From assembly GCF_000003815.2 (NCBI RefSeq), contig NC_049990.1:21667538-21723913 (forward strand): DNA of 56,376 nucleotides, in the 5' to 3' direction. The translations under genes and the position numbers were made by a program. Below are positions 33,740 through 45,700 of this stretch, piece by piece. Position 1 is the stretch's first letter; each line of letters opens with the position of its first letter. The stretch comes from Branchiostoma floridae (lineage: Eukaryota; Chordata; Leptocardii; Amphioxiformes; Branchiostomatidae). Below the pieces are notes generated by a model, which ran no database searches, was not told the DNA's origin, and saw only the letters and a program-made list of their open reading frames with translations.

Positions 33740-34296
33740 ACCATGCTGATTTGATTGTATGGGTGACATCCTCTGTGAACCCCAAAACAAGCGAGCAAAG
33801 AAAAAAAGTTTGGCCAAAAAATTTGCCTTCATATGAGATCTAAGTGGTCAGGGATCTTGGAGAAATGACTAAACACAGTGTGGTAACGCTAGTTTACCTT
33901 TATTCAAAGGGTAACCTATATCCGTTGTACCTAAAAACAGGGTATCTAGGGATATAACGTTGATGAACGATGTTTTAAATTTCATTTGTTTCAATATAAT
34001 GCAGTTTGAGACCACCGTCTGTGGATTTGATATTCCAAAATACCCTGGTGCTAAATACAACGAATAAAGGTTGCCCGGCGAATAAAGGTGAACTAGCGTT
34101 TTACCGAATGATAAATTCTTCATTTGTACTTTGATTTTGAAATTGACGTTGACATTGTATAACATTAGTATTATCCTTTTCTCTATATATTTTTGAAATA
34201 CCTGCAGCTGATTTCTATATTACGGTTGGATTTTTGGGAAATGAAAAAAAAAATTGCTGTGTGTGGATGTTATCCATATACTTGAATGAACATGGT
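33740..34296. mobile_element. MITE family B, copy 2, carrying a nested MITE
   Basis: The left end ACCATGCTGATTTGATTGTA..GGGTGACATC and the right end, read in reverse as ACCATGTTCATTCAAGTATA..GGATAACATC, match the ends of 23403-23792. The internal CTAAGTGGTCAGG..AAATGACTAAAC is also shared. The family C element at 33884-34103 sits inside it, so family B is the older insertion. Confidence 0.65.
33884..34103. mobile_element. MITE family C, copy 1 (nested)
   Basis: Terminal inverted repeats TAACGCTAGTTTACCTTTAT and, at the right end in reverse complement, TAAAACGCTAGTTCACCTTT. It is the same family as 42394-42596. TA at the borders suggests a TA target, as in Tc1/mariner-type MITEs. Confidence 0.75.
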
Positions 34297-34624
34297 GAGT
34301 GACTAATGATACGAATGTAAAGACATTCCTTGATTGTATTTTGTATTGAGTGCAGTGAGTGTGTGTTTGTTTAGCCAATATTCGGCATATTATCTTGACA
34401 TCCAAGCAAAGTTCAAGTTTGAATTACAGTCTAGTGGTTTTCTCTAACAGTGTTCGTTATGCTCTACTTTGGTGTACGGACAAATGTGAGAATAGCTTTC
34501 GAACAATGTCTGACATCTTATTGCATTATGATTTTGTACAATGAAACAAAAAGATTGAATTGTCTTTCTAGCCATTTGATAGACAAACGCTTTGCCCTAA
34601 TACTGACAAAAGGGTGTCGATCTA

Positions 34625-34873
34625 AAGGTGTTATCTCACTGCACTTGGGGCACCGGTGCGGCACTGCGGGGTTCGTTCACTGCGGCGCTGTTGTGTTATT
34701 TTCGCCAATTTTTATAATTTAGATATTGTTTAATACGTAAAAGTATGACTTAGTAAGACAACAAAATACACAAGACGTAAGAAAATTCATTCTTTATCTC
34801 TGAAATTCGTTGAGTAACCTTTCGATGCCCGCAGTGCCGCACCGGTGCCCCAAGTGCAGTGATACACCACCTT
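34625..34873. mobile_element. MITE with 45-bp GC-rich ends, TA target site
   Basis: Inverted ends AAGGTGTTATCTCACTGCAC then TTGGGGCACCGGTGCGGCAC, with the reverse complement at 34827-34873. TA dinucleotides flank both sides (34623-34624 and 34874-34875), consistent with Tc1/mariner or PIF-type insertion. The AT-rich interior has no coding frame. Confidence 0.8.
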
Positions 34874-37456
34874 TAACGTGCTATTTTAGTCCAAATGTTA
34901 CAATAGTAAGAATTTATAGGCCTGTCACATGGAGCCATTATATGAGCACACCTGTGTCTCCGAATCCACTTCCGCTCAACTCTATAAATTTGTACTTATT
35001 CCAAAGAGCGAACCTCTCTCATTCTTTACTTAAACTTGCGTGAACAAGAGGTCAACGCAAGTTAAACGAGGCTCTAAACATTGTTCAGAATGATCACCTA
35101 GCTACTAATCCAACTCCAGCGTTACCAAGGCAACGCTAATAATAAACAGTCAACAAACCTGGTGACTTCTTTATGACCCCTTTGAAATTTCGACGTCAAA
35201 CGGTCGTGGTTTACGTAAGTGACGCAAGTGAACGCGGAGGGACCTAAAAAAAGTCGGGAATTTGTCTCAATTGTTACATCCTTTGTTTGTATCGTTGCCC
35301 TAGCAACGGGACCCCCACCAAGTAGTAGCTTTACTAATTGATGAAAAGTGTAAATAGTGTCTTCGTTATAAAAAGATGACGCAAACATCGCTATCTGCGA
35401 ATATTTTGATACCAATTTAGATACGATGATCTGATATGCATTATACGAAGGCTAAAACTCTTGGAAATGATTGCGAAAGATGCAATAAATCTCGAAAATA
35501 ACAGAACGTTTGTGTACGATTAACCAACCATTGCGTCGTCAGAAGGTCATTGAATAGAAAAAGTCACAATCGTATCTCCTGGGCCATCGCCCTCCTCTCT
35601 TTGGCTGCTTGGCACCTGTTTGTATCAGTACCACGTCTTCAGACCACACCTCAGAAGACCGTCTTGCACAACATCGTCTTAAAGTTCCCATCTCAGCGCT
35701 CCACGAGCCTTAAGATACAATCAAGAGTGTTCTCCAAGAGTGTTCTCCAAGCATTGCTTTGTGTGTCAGCTTTCTAAAGTGAACCAGTGAAAACGGTAAG
35801 ATTTGTATATGCATTTTCTGTTATCTACAATAGTATGGCTATTAGCACCTTTACTTCAACATTAACACGACTTCATCGCAATTTGGCAGCTATTTTTGTC
35901 GCTTGGAATTCAAACAAACTGATCAAATTCGTATTGGATGTGAATTTAAGCATATCTCATGTAAAACACGAACTTTTGATCGTGCTGGTTTGAGCCAAAG
36001 TTTGAAAGTCGAAAAACGAAGGGCTTTGAAAAAAGAGGAACTCAAAGCATGGACATGATCCGTTTCCTTTATTGCGAAGGATTTTCTAGTCCATTTCTCG
36101 CTTGACCGGAACCGTATGTTAACACTAGCCATAACTTTTGCAGTGTCTCCAATATCTTCTGGACTCAATGAAGCTATCGACAGTTGACTAGTCTATGTCG
36201 CACATGTCTGTATTCTTCAGATATGAAAAGCAGTGGTGATGATATTTCTTAAAAGTATTCTGGAAAAGAAAACGTTCATTCTTTGACCGCTGTTGGTATT
36301 GTTTAGTGGGGAAGTTTGAAATCAGTCTGAAAGTCTGTTGACTAGGCGCAAGTTTTTGCTAAACTTTTGTTTTTTTCAATCGTGTGCAAATTACAACTAC
36401 GCCAAAAAGTTACTCTAGTCTCCGTAACACCCGAATTCGCGATGGAATAAAGTCACTAATACTCATCTTGCTTCAAAAGCAAATCATTTGGCATTAAAAC
36501 CACGGACAAAATACCGTTTCAGAAAAAGCGACAAGTCACGTATTTCTTAAAATTTATGGGCGCACTGTTTTGATTTGTTTTGCCCATGCTTGGCAATGGT
36601 GATATGATATTTGTCGAATCCAAATTACTGTCAAGAGGATAGGGGTCACTGGGGTTGCACGAGACAAGGGCTCGTGTTTGCAATCAATATCGAGGCTATG
36701 TGTTTTCAAACACTACCTCGGCAACCATTTTGGTGCTTACTTCACAGTTATAGGCTGAACTTTAAGTCCCTGCGAGTAGTCAACAACAGTGACTTCATTG
36801 TTGCACAATAGCAACCGAGGAATCCTTGTCACAATGGAGGCCACGTATTTACTCGTCAGGAAAGCAAAGAGCTTGGCTTAATTGGGCCTGTTAGTCACTA
36901 TCACTGTCATCGCCACAAAGTATGTTCGTTCAAAGCTTGAGTAATTAGGCACAGGTTTGAGTAAACAGCTACATCATCACGAGTTGTAAACTTCTAACTT
37001 CGGTCTGATGGGTCTTTTCATACACTTCTACATTAAAATGAAAGAGCCAGGTGTGACAACTGCAATATTTGAATTTGGAAAAGACAGCTTTATTTTGCAC
37101 TGCTTGTAGCAACTTGACCATCGGCACGTTGCGGTGCTCTAAACTTCAGATTTACCAAGACCAAAGCTGAAAAAATATATTGCACTAAGATATATAGGAT
37201 TCACACAGCCACTAACTAGCTCTTGTTGTCGCCCAATATTTCATCTCGACATGGTATGTGTTACTTTTTAGAGTACTGAAAGAAGCACGTTCTTTGTACA
37301 AACTCTTGGTCCATATCTATGCTATGTGTAATACGTACTGTAACATTTTCTTCATCACAGCACCGTTGGGAGGTTTTACAATTTCAAACTTGTTTTCAAC
37401 AAAATTGTTGTTCTCCTTTCCCCAGCTTTAAGGAAGTATTTGTGTCCACTACCAAC

Positions 37457-38964
37457 ATGCCCACCGCGTCGAGTAACGCCATCCTTACGAAGAAGCTGGG
37501 CCGGAGCGGGCCCAAAGACCCCGAGGCCGGGCACAGTCGGGACTCCGCCCGAGGAGACGGCGATGACATGTACGGTGGGCGGGGAGGACGCGGGGACGGA
37601 CATGGAGGGGACGGGTATGACGGAGATCGAGACGGAAAAGGTCGTTGGGCTAAGGGCAGGGTACGGACGGTTTACATTGTTTCCTTGCTTATGCCTTTAT
37701 GTAATCATGAAATGTGTATACTATGAATATACAGGTCACGTTTCATTGAGGCCACAAGGGAGAAGACTAGGGTCAAACTCTAATTAACATCTAAGGTGTT
37801 CTTAGCTCAATATCTAGGCACATTATAGAACATGCAGGAGTCACATAATAGGAGTCTTGGACTCAAATTTTTGCTGACACACTTACAAACGTTCACACAC
37901 ACGTTCACATACACACACACACTCACTCATTCTATTAAACTATCACCCACTCTCTCTCACTCACTCACTCACTCACTCACTCACTCATACACGCACACAC
38001 ACACACACAGTAAGACATATACACACAGAGACGCACATGCGCACAGACACACACACATGCACACGCACGCGAACACACACACAATAACACAATCGCACGC
38101 ACGCATGTGTAGGCTCTCGCACATACACACAAACACACACACACACACACACACACGCACGCATGTGTACGCTCTCGCATAAGCGCACACACACACGCAC
38201 GTACGCACGCACACCAGGCATGCACACCACTCACGCACGCGCACGCACGCACACACACACACACTCATTCACCCCCTCCGTCCTTTCCCTGCAGGGCAAA
38301 GGGCGCGGGAAGAACTCTGGTTGGTGGGTGAGCTCGAGCCGGAGCTCGGGGACCAGCCGCTGCCACAGCACGTTCTGCCCCTGCAGTCCCCGCTCGCTCA
38401 TCTGGTTCTTCATCGGGCTGCTGCTCGGCCTGCTCATCATGGGCCTCATCCTGGGGCTCTGCATAGCGCTGGGCGCTTTCGGTACGTTTTGTCTCGTATT
38501 ACTGTACGATCCCACCGCTGCCACCAAATGTGACGTATAATAGGGGAATTGATTGAGCCGAGAGGCAGGACTAATTCTTCATTAATGGGAGCTCCTTTTT
38601 TTATCTTTAAGATGATCTGATGATATCTCTAATTCTTCTGTTTGAGTGAAACGTTCACGGGCATTTGTCCTGTCATAGATGAATAATTGAAGTTTCTGTA
38701 TGTGCTTTCGGTGTTTGTTATTTCTACGCTTTTTATCCATTACCATTATTTGATCTTATTTGTACATGGCACTGTGTTGTGGCATATACTACATTGTAGT
38801 GCACGTTGGAGCAGACACTTGAGCCATCGATACATGTACATGCCTGTAACAATACCATCTCAATTTTGTTCGCAGACTTTGTAGAAGAGGTAGAAGTCGT
38901 CTGTATCCCCAACAGCACCACCATCGACTACACCACGCTCGGCACTCCCGTCACTACGGTCTAA
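37457..38964 (+). CDS. Small single-pass membrane protein with Gly/Asp-rich N-terminus
   Basis: Three exons (37457-37660, 38295-38481, 38876-38964) join in phase to 159 aa. Start [10 protein letters not shown] follows ACCAAC. The N-terminal half is hydrophilic and rich in Gly, Asp and Arg ([18 protein letters not shown]). A Cys-containing stretch CHSTFCPC precedes one strongly hydrophobic helix (about 103-130) with glycine spacing (G109, G113, G118, G122), suggesting helix packing. After it come acidic residues DFVEEVEVV, a possible N-glycosylation site NST (143-145) and the C-terminus TTV, which fits a class I PDZ ligand. Arg before and acid after the helix favour N-inside, which would support glycosylation but argue against the PDZ reading. 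No family recognised. Intron 1 contains a long CA repeat. Confidence 0.7.
37890..38275. repeat. CA/CACG-rich microsatellite in intron of the membrane-protein gene
   Basis: About 380 bases of ACAC, ACTC and CACGCA repeats, ending just before the polypyrimidine tract and acceptor of exon 2 (38295). Long His/Thr or Cys/Val translations across it are artefacts. Confidence 0.95.
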
Positions 38965-39823
38965 CCAAAGTAGAGGGTAAAGCCTGCCTGAGACGAAAAA
39001 TGAAAAATCGAAAGGCACCTACCACATGCAGATCTGTTAGCCAAACACCACGACCAAATACAAGTACATCACCCTCAGCACTCCCCCTAGAAACGTTTTT
39101 CAGACGATAGTTCACCCCCCCCCCCCGAGGCAAATTGACATGAAGAATGCTTAGATATGAACAATTTGTCGATTTATTCTCTACTGGTTCATATTAATCG
39201 CAGGATCCGGAGGTATTTTGTACAAAGACCTTAGAGGTCACTAACATTTAGAATATGTAAAGGTGTTTCTTGATTGTATCAGGGAGTTTGATTTCTATGT
39301 CGGTCCTTTGTAGGTTTCCTCAAAGTATAGGATCCAGAATGTAGACTAACGTTAACGTAGCTAACGCAAATGTTAGTCATGTTCTATAACTTTGCACCTT
39401 TAATTTGATAACACGTATGAATACAAGGAGAAATATCAATAGCTGAAAGGTTGTGTTCCTTTTGCTGTACATACGGAAATCACGCCAAATTGAGTTTTTG
39501 TAACACTTCGGCATTTATATGTTTGCTATGTTACCTAGTGCGCTGCTTGCAAATGCTTTTGTTGCCCTGCTATAAAGGAATTGAGTTTTTTTTTATGCTG
39601 ATATGTCAGTCTATTCCCTTGAAATTGCTCCTTGTAAAAAAGCGTATAACGTATTTTACATGTCTTTGTGTGTGAAGTGCTTTGCACATGCCGTATAATT
39701 TTGCAGATGTGCCACTTTATGTCGTTTCTTTGAGTTTAAAAGGTTTGAATATTAACACACTTCTACCTTGCTGAGTTACATTTATACCTGACAGTATAGA
39801 ACTAGACTTATCACAAGTGAGTG

Positions 39824-39866
39824 CGTCGAAAAAGAAGGTACCAACTGCGCTTTGCAAGTTTACTGT
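39824..39866 (+). repeat. Fragment of dispersed repeat (copy 2)
   Basis: Contains GGTACCAACTGCGCTTTGC plus AAGTTT, the same core found inverted at 29-60. Here it is followed by a tail with poly-A (39911-39923). Confidence 0.6.
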
Positions 39867-39926
39867 ATTAAAACAGTAGACGCTTATAACGAAATTACAG
39901 AATCATGATGTAAAAAAAAAAAGAAG

Positions 39927-39984
39927 AATAAAATCAATGTCTTGCTTTTTGCCCTGATATGTGACGTGGCCGATACAGAATAAA
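39927..39984 (+). promoter_or_regulatory. Two AATAAA polyadenylation signals
   Basis: AATAAA occurs at 39927-39932 and 39979-39984, about 1 kb after the stop of the 159-aa membrane protein. They are plausible 3' ends of that transcript; the convergent PCSK9-like gene ends 200 bases further on. Confidence 0.4.
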
Positions 39985-40188
39985 CAGTTTTTGTTTTAAA
40001 AAATCACCTTAGTGGTATCTTTACTCATAGTGACTTTACTAATAATCAATCATAATCATTATCGGCTTCAAAGTCGGAGGCAATTTTGTACATAATTTCA
40101 CATTCATAGCCATGAATGGAATACTACAGATCCTTATTTTCTCATTAGCTTCCATCGATCCCTGGCCTGTCTGCACTACCTGTGTCGC

Positions 40189-42761
40189 CTAGCGGTTATT
40201 GATGGAACAGCAGAAAGCGTGAGCCTGTGCACGTATGCCCGGTGCAGAGGGGTCTCTATGGGCGATACAAGCTCTGTCCTGTGCCCGGGCCCCGAGCACG
40301 CCACCCTCAGAACTGTAAGCGCTACATCCAGTCAGCACGGAATGATCAGGACAGCTTGCAACAACCTAGAAAATAAACCAAGACAAAATTGCAATACTGG
40401 AATGAATCAATAGGCAGGGTAATAAGAGAGCTGAGCGCTGTCCACAAGAAACTTCAACGACATCTAGCCCTGTGGTGTTTAGTGGGAACTGACACCAGAG
40501 ACAATGTCTATTGTTAGATTTATGTAAACACACATGTACACACACACATACACGTGGACAAGCAAAAAAAAGTACACTACCGTCGAGTGAAATAAAAGAA
40601 AAACTAAAAAGGTAGATATGCTCAGGAGATTTGTTCTTACTTCAGCGTCCTGTCCATTTGAGCTGATTGCCCAGCAGTCCATGTTACCTCGAGCTCCTTC
40701 ACAGCAGAAAGCGTGTGCCTCCAGCCCGCTCCCTCCGTCTCTGTTCCGGGCAGTACACCGGTACGGCCTCTCACGGCCATAGCCGACGTCGACATCCGGG
40801 AAGGGGAAAGCGCCATCTACCGGACTGCCGTCTCTAGATACACTGCAGCCTGAGATTTAACAGCAAATGAATAAATAATGACAATTATAACAATGCCCGA
40901 AGCCTAATTGCAAACAGATCAGAATCATTTGCACAGCACAGTACTTAGATGGGAGTTCCCCAACCAAGGACGACCGGATTGCTGTAGCCTCACGAAGCTA
41001 TCCACGAAATCGTCTTCCGGGAGGGACGTAAAACGGGGGTCCCGTGCTCGAAGACGTGCCTTGACCACGTTATACTGCAGCCTCATTACTCATTTAGGTA
41101 CTCTCCAAGCAGAGATTAGGCTCCGGCTGTTTTTTAACGTTTTTTTAGTCGTTTTTATCGGGCTTTCTATTTTGTCATTTTTCTTCAAGTATACCAGCCA
41201 GTTAGGTTTGACACAGTAAGATAAAATAAAAAAATNNNNNNNNNNNNNNNNNNNNNNNNNNNNNNNNNNNNNNNNNNNNNNNNNNNNNNNNNNNNNNNNN
41301 NNNNNNNNNNNNNNNNNNNNNNNNNNNNNNNNNNNAAAAAACGTTAAAAAACAGCCGGAGCCTAACCTCTGCTTGGAGAGTATCATTTGGGTACCTACTG
41401 GCTGGCAAATATACCAGATGATTATCATTAGAAGGAAAATGTATAAAGGGAAGATGCAGTACGGACATATCTTCGTACGTATTCATGCGTCATGCTACTG
41501 TCACATTTGTACCAGTGCGCATAGGGCCCAGCCTTGCCCCAAAATAGCCCGTTAGCCGCAAGGTTTTCTACAGGGCCACGTAAGGGTTATGCATGAAAGG
41601 GCAAAAAAAAAACAGCCCGTAAACTACCCGACAGGGCCCCTTTGTCCAATTGTGACCGTTGCATAGGTGAGTGAGCAGCTTGTATTTGAACTGAGTCACT
41701 AACCTGTTAGGACATCTCCTGGAGTCTGGTCACACTTTACGGAGGCTTTTGCGCCGGGGGTTCCTTGGTTCGATGACGTACTCTCAGACTTCTTGAAGTA
41801 ACACCTGGGACTGCCTGGTAGTAAGCAACAGCGCGCAAGTGCATAGACACTGGACCCGTCCTGGCCGTTGTGAGCGACGCAAATTTGTCTGCCGTTCGGG
41901 ATATCCTAAAAAAGCATGAAGGGGTACCGGTGAAAACACAGGTTATCTCCTATCAGGAATTGTTCTGACTAGTTCATTCTGCTTTTGCTGAAGAAGAGTG
42001 ATGGATGTCACTCGAAACGTCCGGAAGTAAATATCCGTTTTTTATCCAGTTGTAGAGATTGAATTGTATTTGAATTTGCTTACCTGGATGTCTAACCTTC
42101 ATAAACGTACAGGTTATCCCCGTTTCCTTTTCAATAGAAAATTAATGCCTTGCAGCTCCACACATCTGAAAATTCTGAAGAGCACGTCGTAGATTCAGTT
42201 TGTGTTGTTGTTTGCGTGCTTCACACAACAATTACTAGTATAATAATATACGCCGAAAAGAAGTTACTCAAGCAACTGGACATGATTTTGTTGCTAGAGT
42301 GACTGCTTTTGGGCGTATTTTATAACCTGAATATCGAACCTTCATCGATGTAATTATGATACATGTAACATCTCAGGGTGATCTTCTTGTAGTTAACGCT
42401 AGTTCACCTTTATCCGTGGTGCCCTAAATTCATGCCCATTTATTGTACAAATGTATTTGGGGATATCAGGTCGACTGACGGTGGTTTCTAATTGCAATAT
42501 TTTCCAAATATTGCACTTTGAAACCTCCACCCATTTCAGTGGCAAGTTCAAGACAACGGATATAGGTTACCGCGGATAAAGGTGAACTAGTGTTACATTG
42601 GTGTGGTACTGTACCTACCAGTGGAAACCCGCCGGTATGGACGCCGTCAGTAACAGAGGAACAGCTCAGCAGAGTCTCGTTCACGTTACAAGCCGCGGCC
42701 ACTGGAGAACCTTTCTCTGGGTCGGATTTTACCGACCACACCGTTCTACACCCCGCTGTTT
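40189..42761 (-). CDS. PCSK9-like exons 16-19: Cys-rich C-terminal domain
   Basis: Exons 42761-42619, 41905-41704, 40849-40641 and 40365-40189 encode three modules, each ending in a CC pair (RCCLLP, AFCCEG, AFCCSINNR). GCRTVWS, LLSCSS, VCVAHNG, VLTGCS and VVASCPDHSVLTGCSA follow the PCSK9 C-terminal domain closely. In PCSK9 this part supports receptor and partner binding. Stop TAG at 40191-40189. The last exon uses acceptor TTTTCTAG. Confidence 0.9.
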
Positions 42762-45700
42762 CTGTAGTAACACCAACAGAAAATACCAACAAACTACATG
42801 TCATGAGATGTCATGGAGTTATGAATGTCCAAAACAAATCTGTATGCTTAATTGTATATCTCTTCACATTGAACTTCGTTTATCTTCATAAATTAGCTTG
42901 AGTATCATCCTCCGTAGTGACCGCTGGCTCAATCCTCTCGCTTGCTATTGCCATCAACGGACCAGCAAGCGAAAGGATTGAGCCAGCAGTCACTACGAAG
43001 GATGGTACTCGGGATTTATAAATAGCAGCTTCATAAAAAGGCGCCTCGAATGCCTAATTTTCAAACCTATTTTAAAACTGTATACATGTATGTACACTTA
43101 TGTATCTATCGTAGATACGTAACCTATACGCCAGATAGCATTTACTCAAGCAACTAAATATTAGTAGGATATGATTTTTGAAATGGTCAGTCGTTTCAGA
43201 TAAAGTAGCCAATCATCTGATGGCTCATCGCATTTGGGAGTGAATAAACCAAACATTTGGTTACACGAAGTTAAACGAAAAGAAAATTTAACCATAGGCA
43301 CTGACCCTCCAGTGGCACTTCAGGAAGTTGGAGGAGTTTGTTGGGTGTCTTCAGTAGCGAGTCTTTAGGGAGTGAGGAAAAGTCCAGTTTGTCCGACGCC
43401 GCAGCTGACAGGAGCGCCATGCGGATCTGCGCAGGCGTCATGCTCGGGTCACGTGACAGCAGTCTCGTCACCACACCTGATGAGAAACAAAATATGGGGA
43501 TATATTCAGTCTTTTAATTGCAAGTCAACTCAACGTACTAGTGACAATTTCAAATTTTAACCAACGGACGTATCAACACTATCGACAATAAGAAAAAACT
43601 CGGACTAAGAGAAAGGAGTCCCTGCAGCTGATAGATGAAAAAGTGCTAGCGTATTGGTGGTATCAACGTTTTGGTAAAACAAAGGGAAAACCCATTTACT
43701 TGTTCCGCAAGTATTTTCATCAGGTTGGTAGATCAATTGAACAAAGTCCTTGCAAACTCAGTAAACGTTGCACTGACTCTGCCTAGTTCATATAGCACCG
43801 ATAGTATTTGTTTCATTTTGTACTAATGAAGGCGACAGATGGTCGTCGAAACGTTTACTGGAGAAAGGTTGTGTAATGACGAAGACTTATGTCTTCATAA
43901 TTCATATACCTGTTCATATTTTGTTAAAAGATCAAGATTTTAAAAATGATAAATGGACCATTGAATACAAGTCTTACCGGCCGTTATGGGTGCTGCCATT
44001 GACGTCCCACTCAGAACAGCGCTGCAGCTGTCGCACTCCACGCCTGCGCTCAACACCTCCTGCGCAGGGGCGAAGATGTCTACGCAGCTTCCGTGTGCAG
44101 TGGCGCCACCTGGCGGTGTCTGATCGGTCCGATCGTACAGGTGGTCAGTTTTCCTTGTGCCGCCGACAGTGATTACCTATATGTTGAACGTGAATTGTCA
44201 CAACGCGAATCTTTACAAGTCATACATCAACAATAATTTCCAAGCAGGCATACTGAGGTAGAGGGTAGTTAGAGCATTCCCTACAATATATGACTCATTG
44301 TTAACTAACCCACCAACATGGCTGATAGCGCCGTACTCACATGACTACAACTACCCTAAAAACGCACACATTTTACCTCAGCTTCCCCTGCAGGAGAGCG
44401 GTTACACGCGTCGTCCCCGTCGTTCCCCGCCGCCACCACCACGGGGAGACCCTGCAGTACCAACTGTCGGGAGGCCTGGTTGACCGACCGTGATACTCCT
44501 GTGGAGGGAGGAATAAAACAAGGCTTTTTACCTAGCGAAATTCCCAAGTTTGAAAGGCTGTTGATAAGAAATAGCCGGATAGGCTGTACTGTAAGCACAT
44601 TGCATTCTAGGGCCTAATTGCTTTATGCTGTTTGACTATTTGACCAAGCTACAGATTTTATCTCTCTCGATCCATATAAGTTATTCGCACTCACGTGACT
44701 CTGACGTATTAACAATACTATTGTCCGCCATGTTGGATAGTTAAAGCTGGAAATTGCCTAGAAATTTGAATTTTGCATATTGTAATCACGAACGCTTAAT
44801 AGCGAGACGGGGACGGTACAAATTATGCAAATTTGAAAGTCTGACGCTTCAGGTTCAACCAACCATTATGGCGGATATGACGTCACGTGTAACACTAGTA
44901 CCTGCAGACGACAGGGACATGACAACGACCCCGCGGGCTGGACTGTTTGCTGTGATCTTGTCGTAGATGTGGTTGAGTCCGTCCAGCACAGTGAGAGTTG
45001 AGCCGAGGCCCCTGTGGTTGAGAACCCGCACGCTTTTCAGCAGAACTCTCGGGTTCACGCCGAACGTCTTGCCGCCAACAAGAGCGGCCACATGTGTCCC
45101 GTGACCTTGTAGGTCGTTGCCCTGAAAGGGAAGAAGAGTTAATGGTTGATACCATTTTGAATTATCATTACTTTAGGTAAAGCAGACCGGTCAATAAAAA
45201 ATTTGCAGTTAAGGCAAAAAGACGGTTATTGCACGTGGCTGCTGCTGGGCTCATTTAATGATTAAAGTATCACCGGTAAACCGCCTTTAGGCGTAACACA
45301 CTAGTTTGCCACAGTACGTACAAGCTGCGCAAGACTGTAATGTTTGACCCACTTGCAGCGGAATGTACCCCCTACCCCTGAGTGTGGTAGGTTCTTTAAG
45401 ATGCCTGAGGTGTGGCTCTCCTCAGACACGTGACATCTACTTTATGTCCCTCGACAGGACGTCCATAAACGAAGCTATATACTCAATCCCACCTGATTCA
45501 AGGTAGCAAATAAGTGTAACGTGCCCTTCCCCTAGCACAACATTTGGGCCCGCTAAGGACTCGAACCAAGAACCTTTAGATTCCATGTCAACAACCCCAA
45601 AACACAAGACCAAGCCTGCTACAAAGTTGTTCCGATCACTTTGGCGATTGTTTATTTCACCTTGTTCGAGCCGTCGGCGTCATGGGCGTCGAAGCCAGAC

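Larger units (their letters stand above)
32415..37456. other. Intergenic region with MITEs, no supportable gene
   Basis: AT-rich sequence after the NB-ARC stop presumably includes its 3' untranslated region. The rest contains the nested MITEs at 33.7-34.3 kb and 34.6-34.9 kb. Short open frames show no domains or splice partners. Upstream untranslated exons of the membrane-protein gene may lie near its 3' end (acceptor-like TTTCCCCAG at about 37424). Confidence 0.55.

Noticed and set aside
37832-38268. His/Thr-rich and Cys/Val-rich frames
   Set aside because: Artefacts of the CA microsatellite in the intron.
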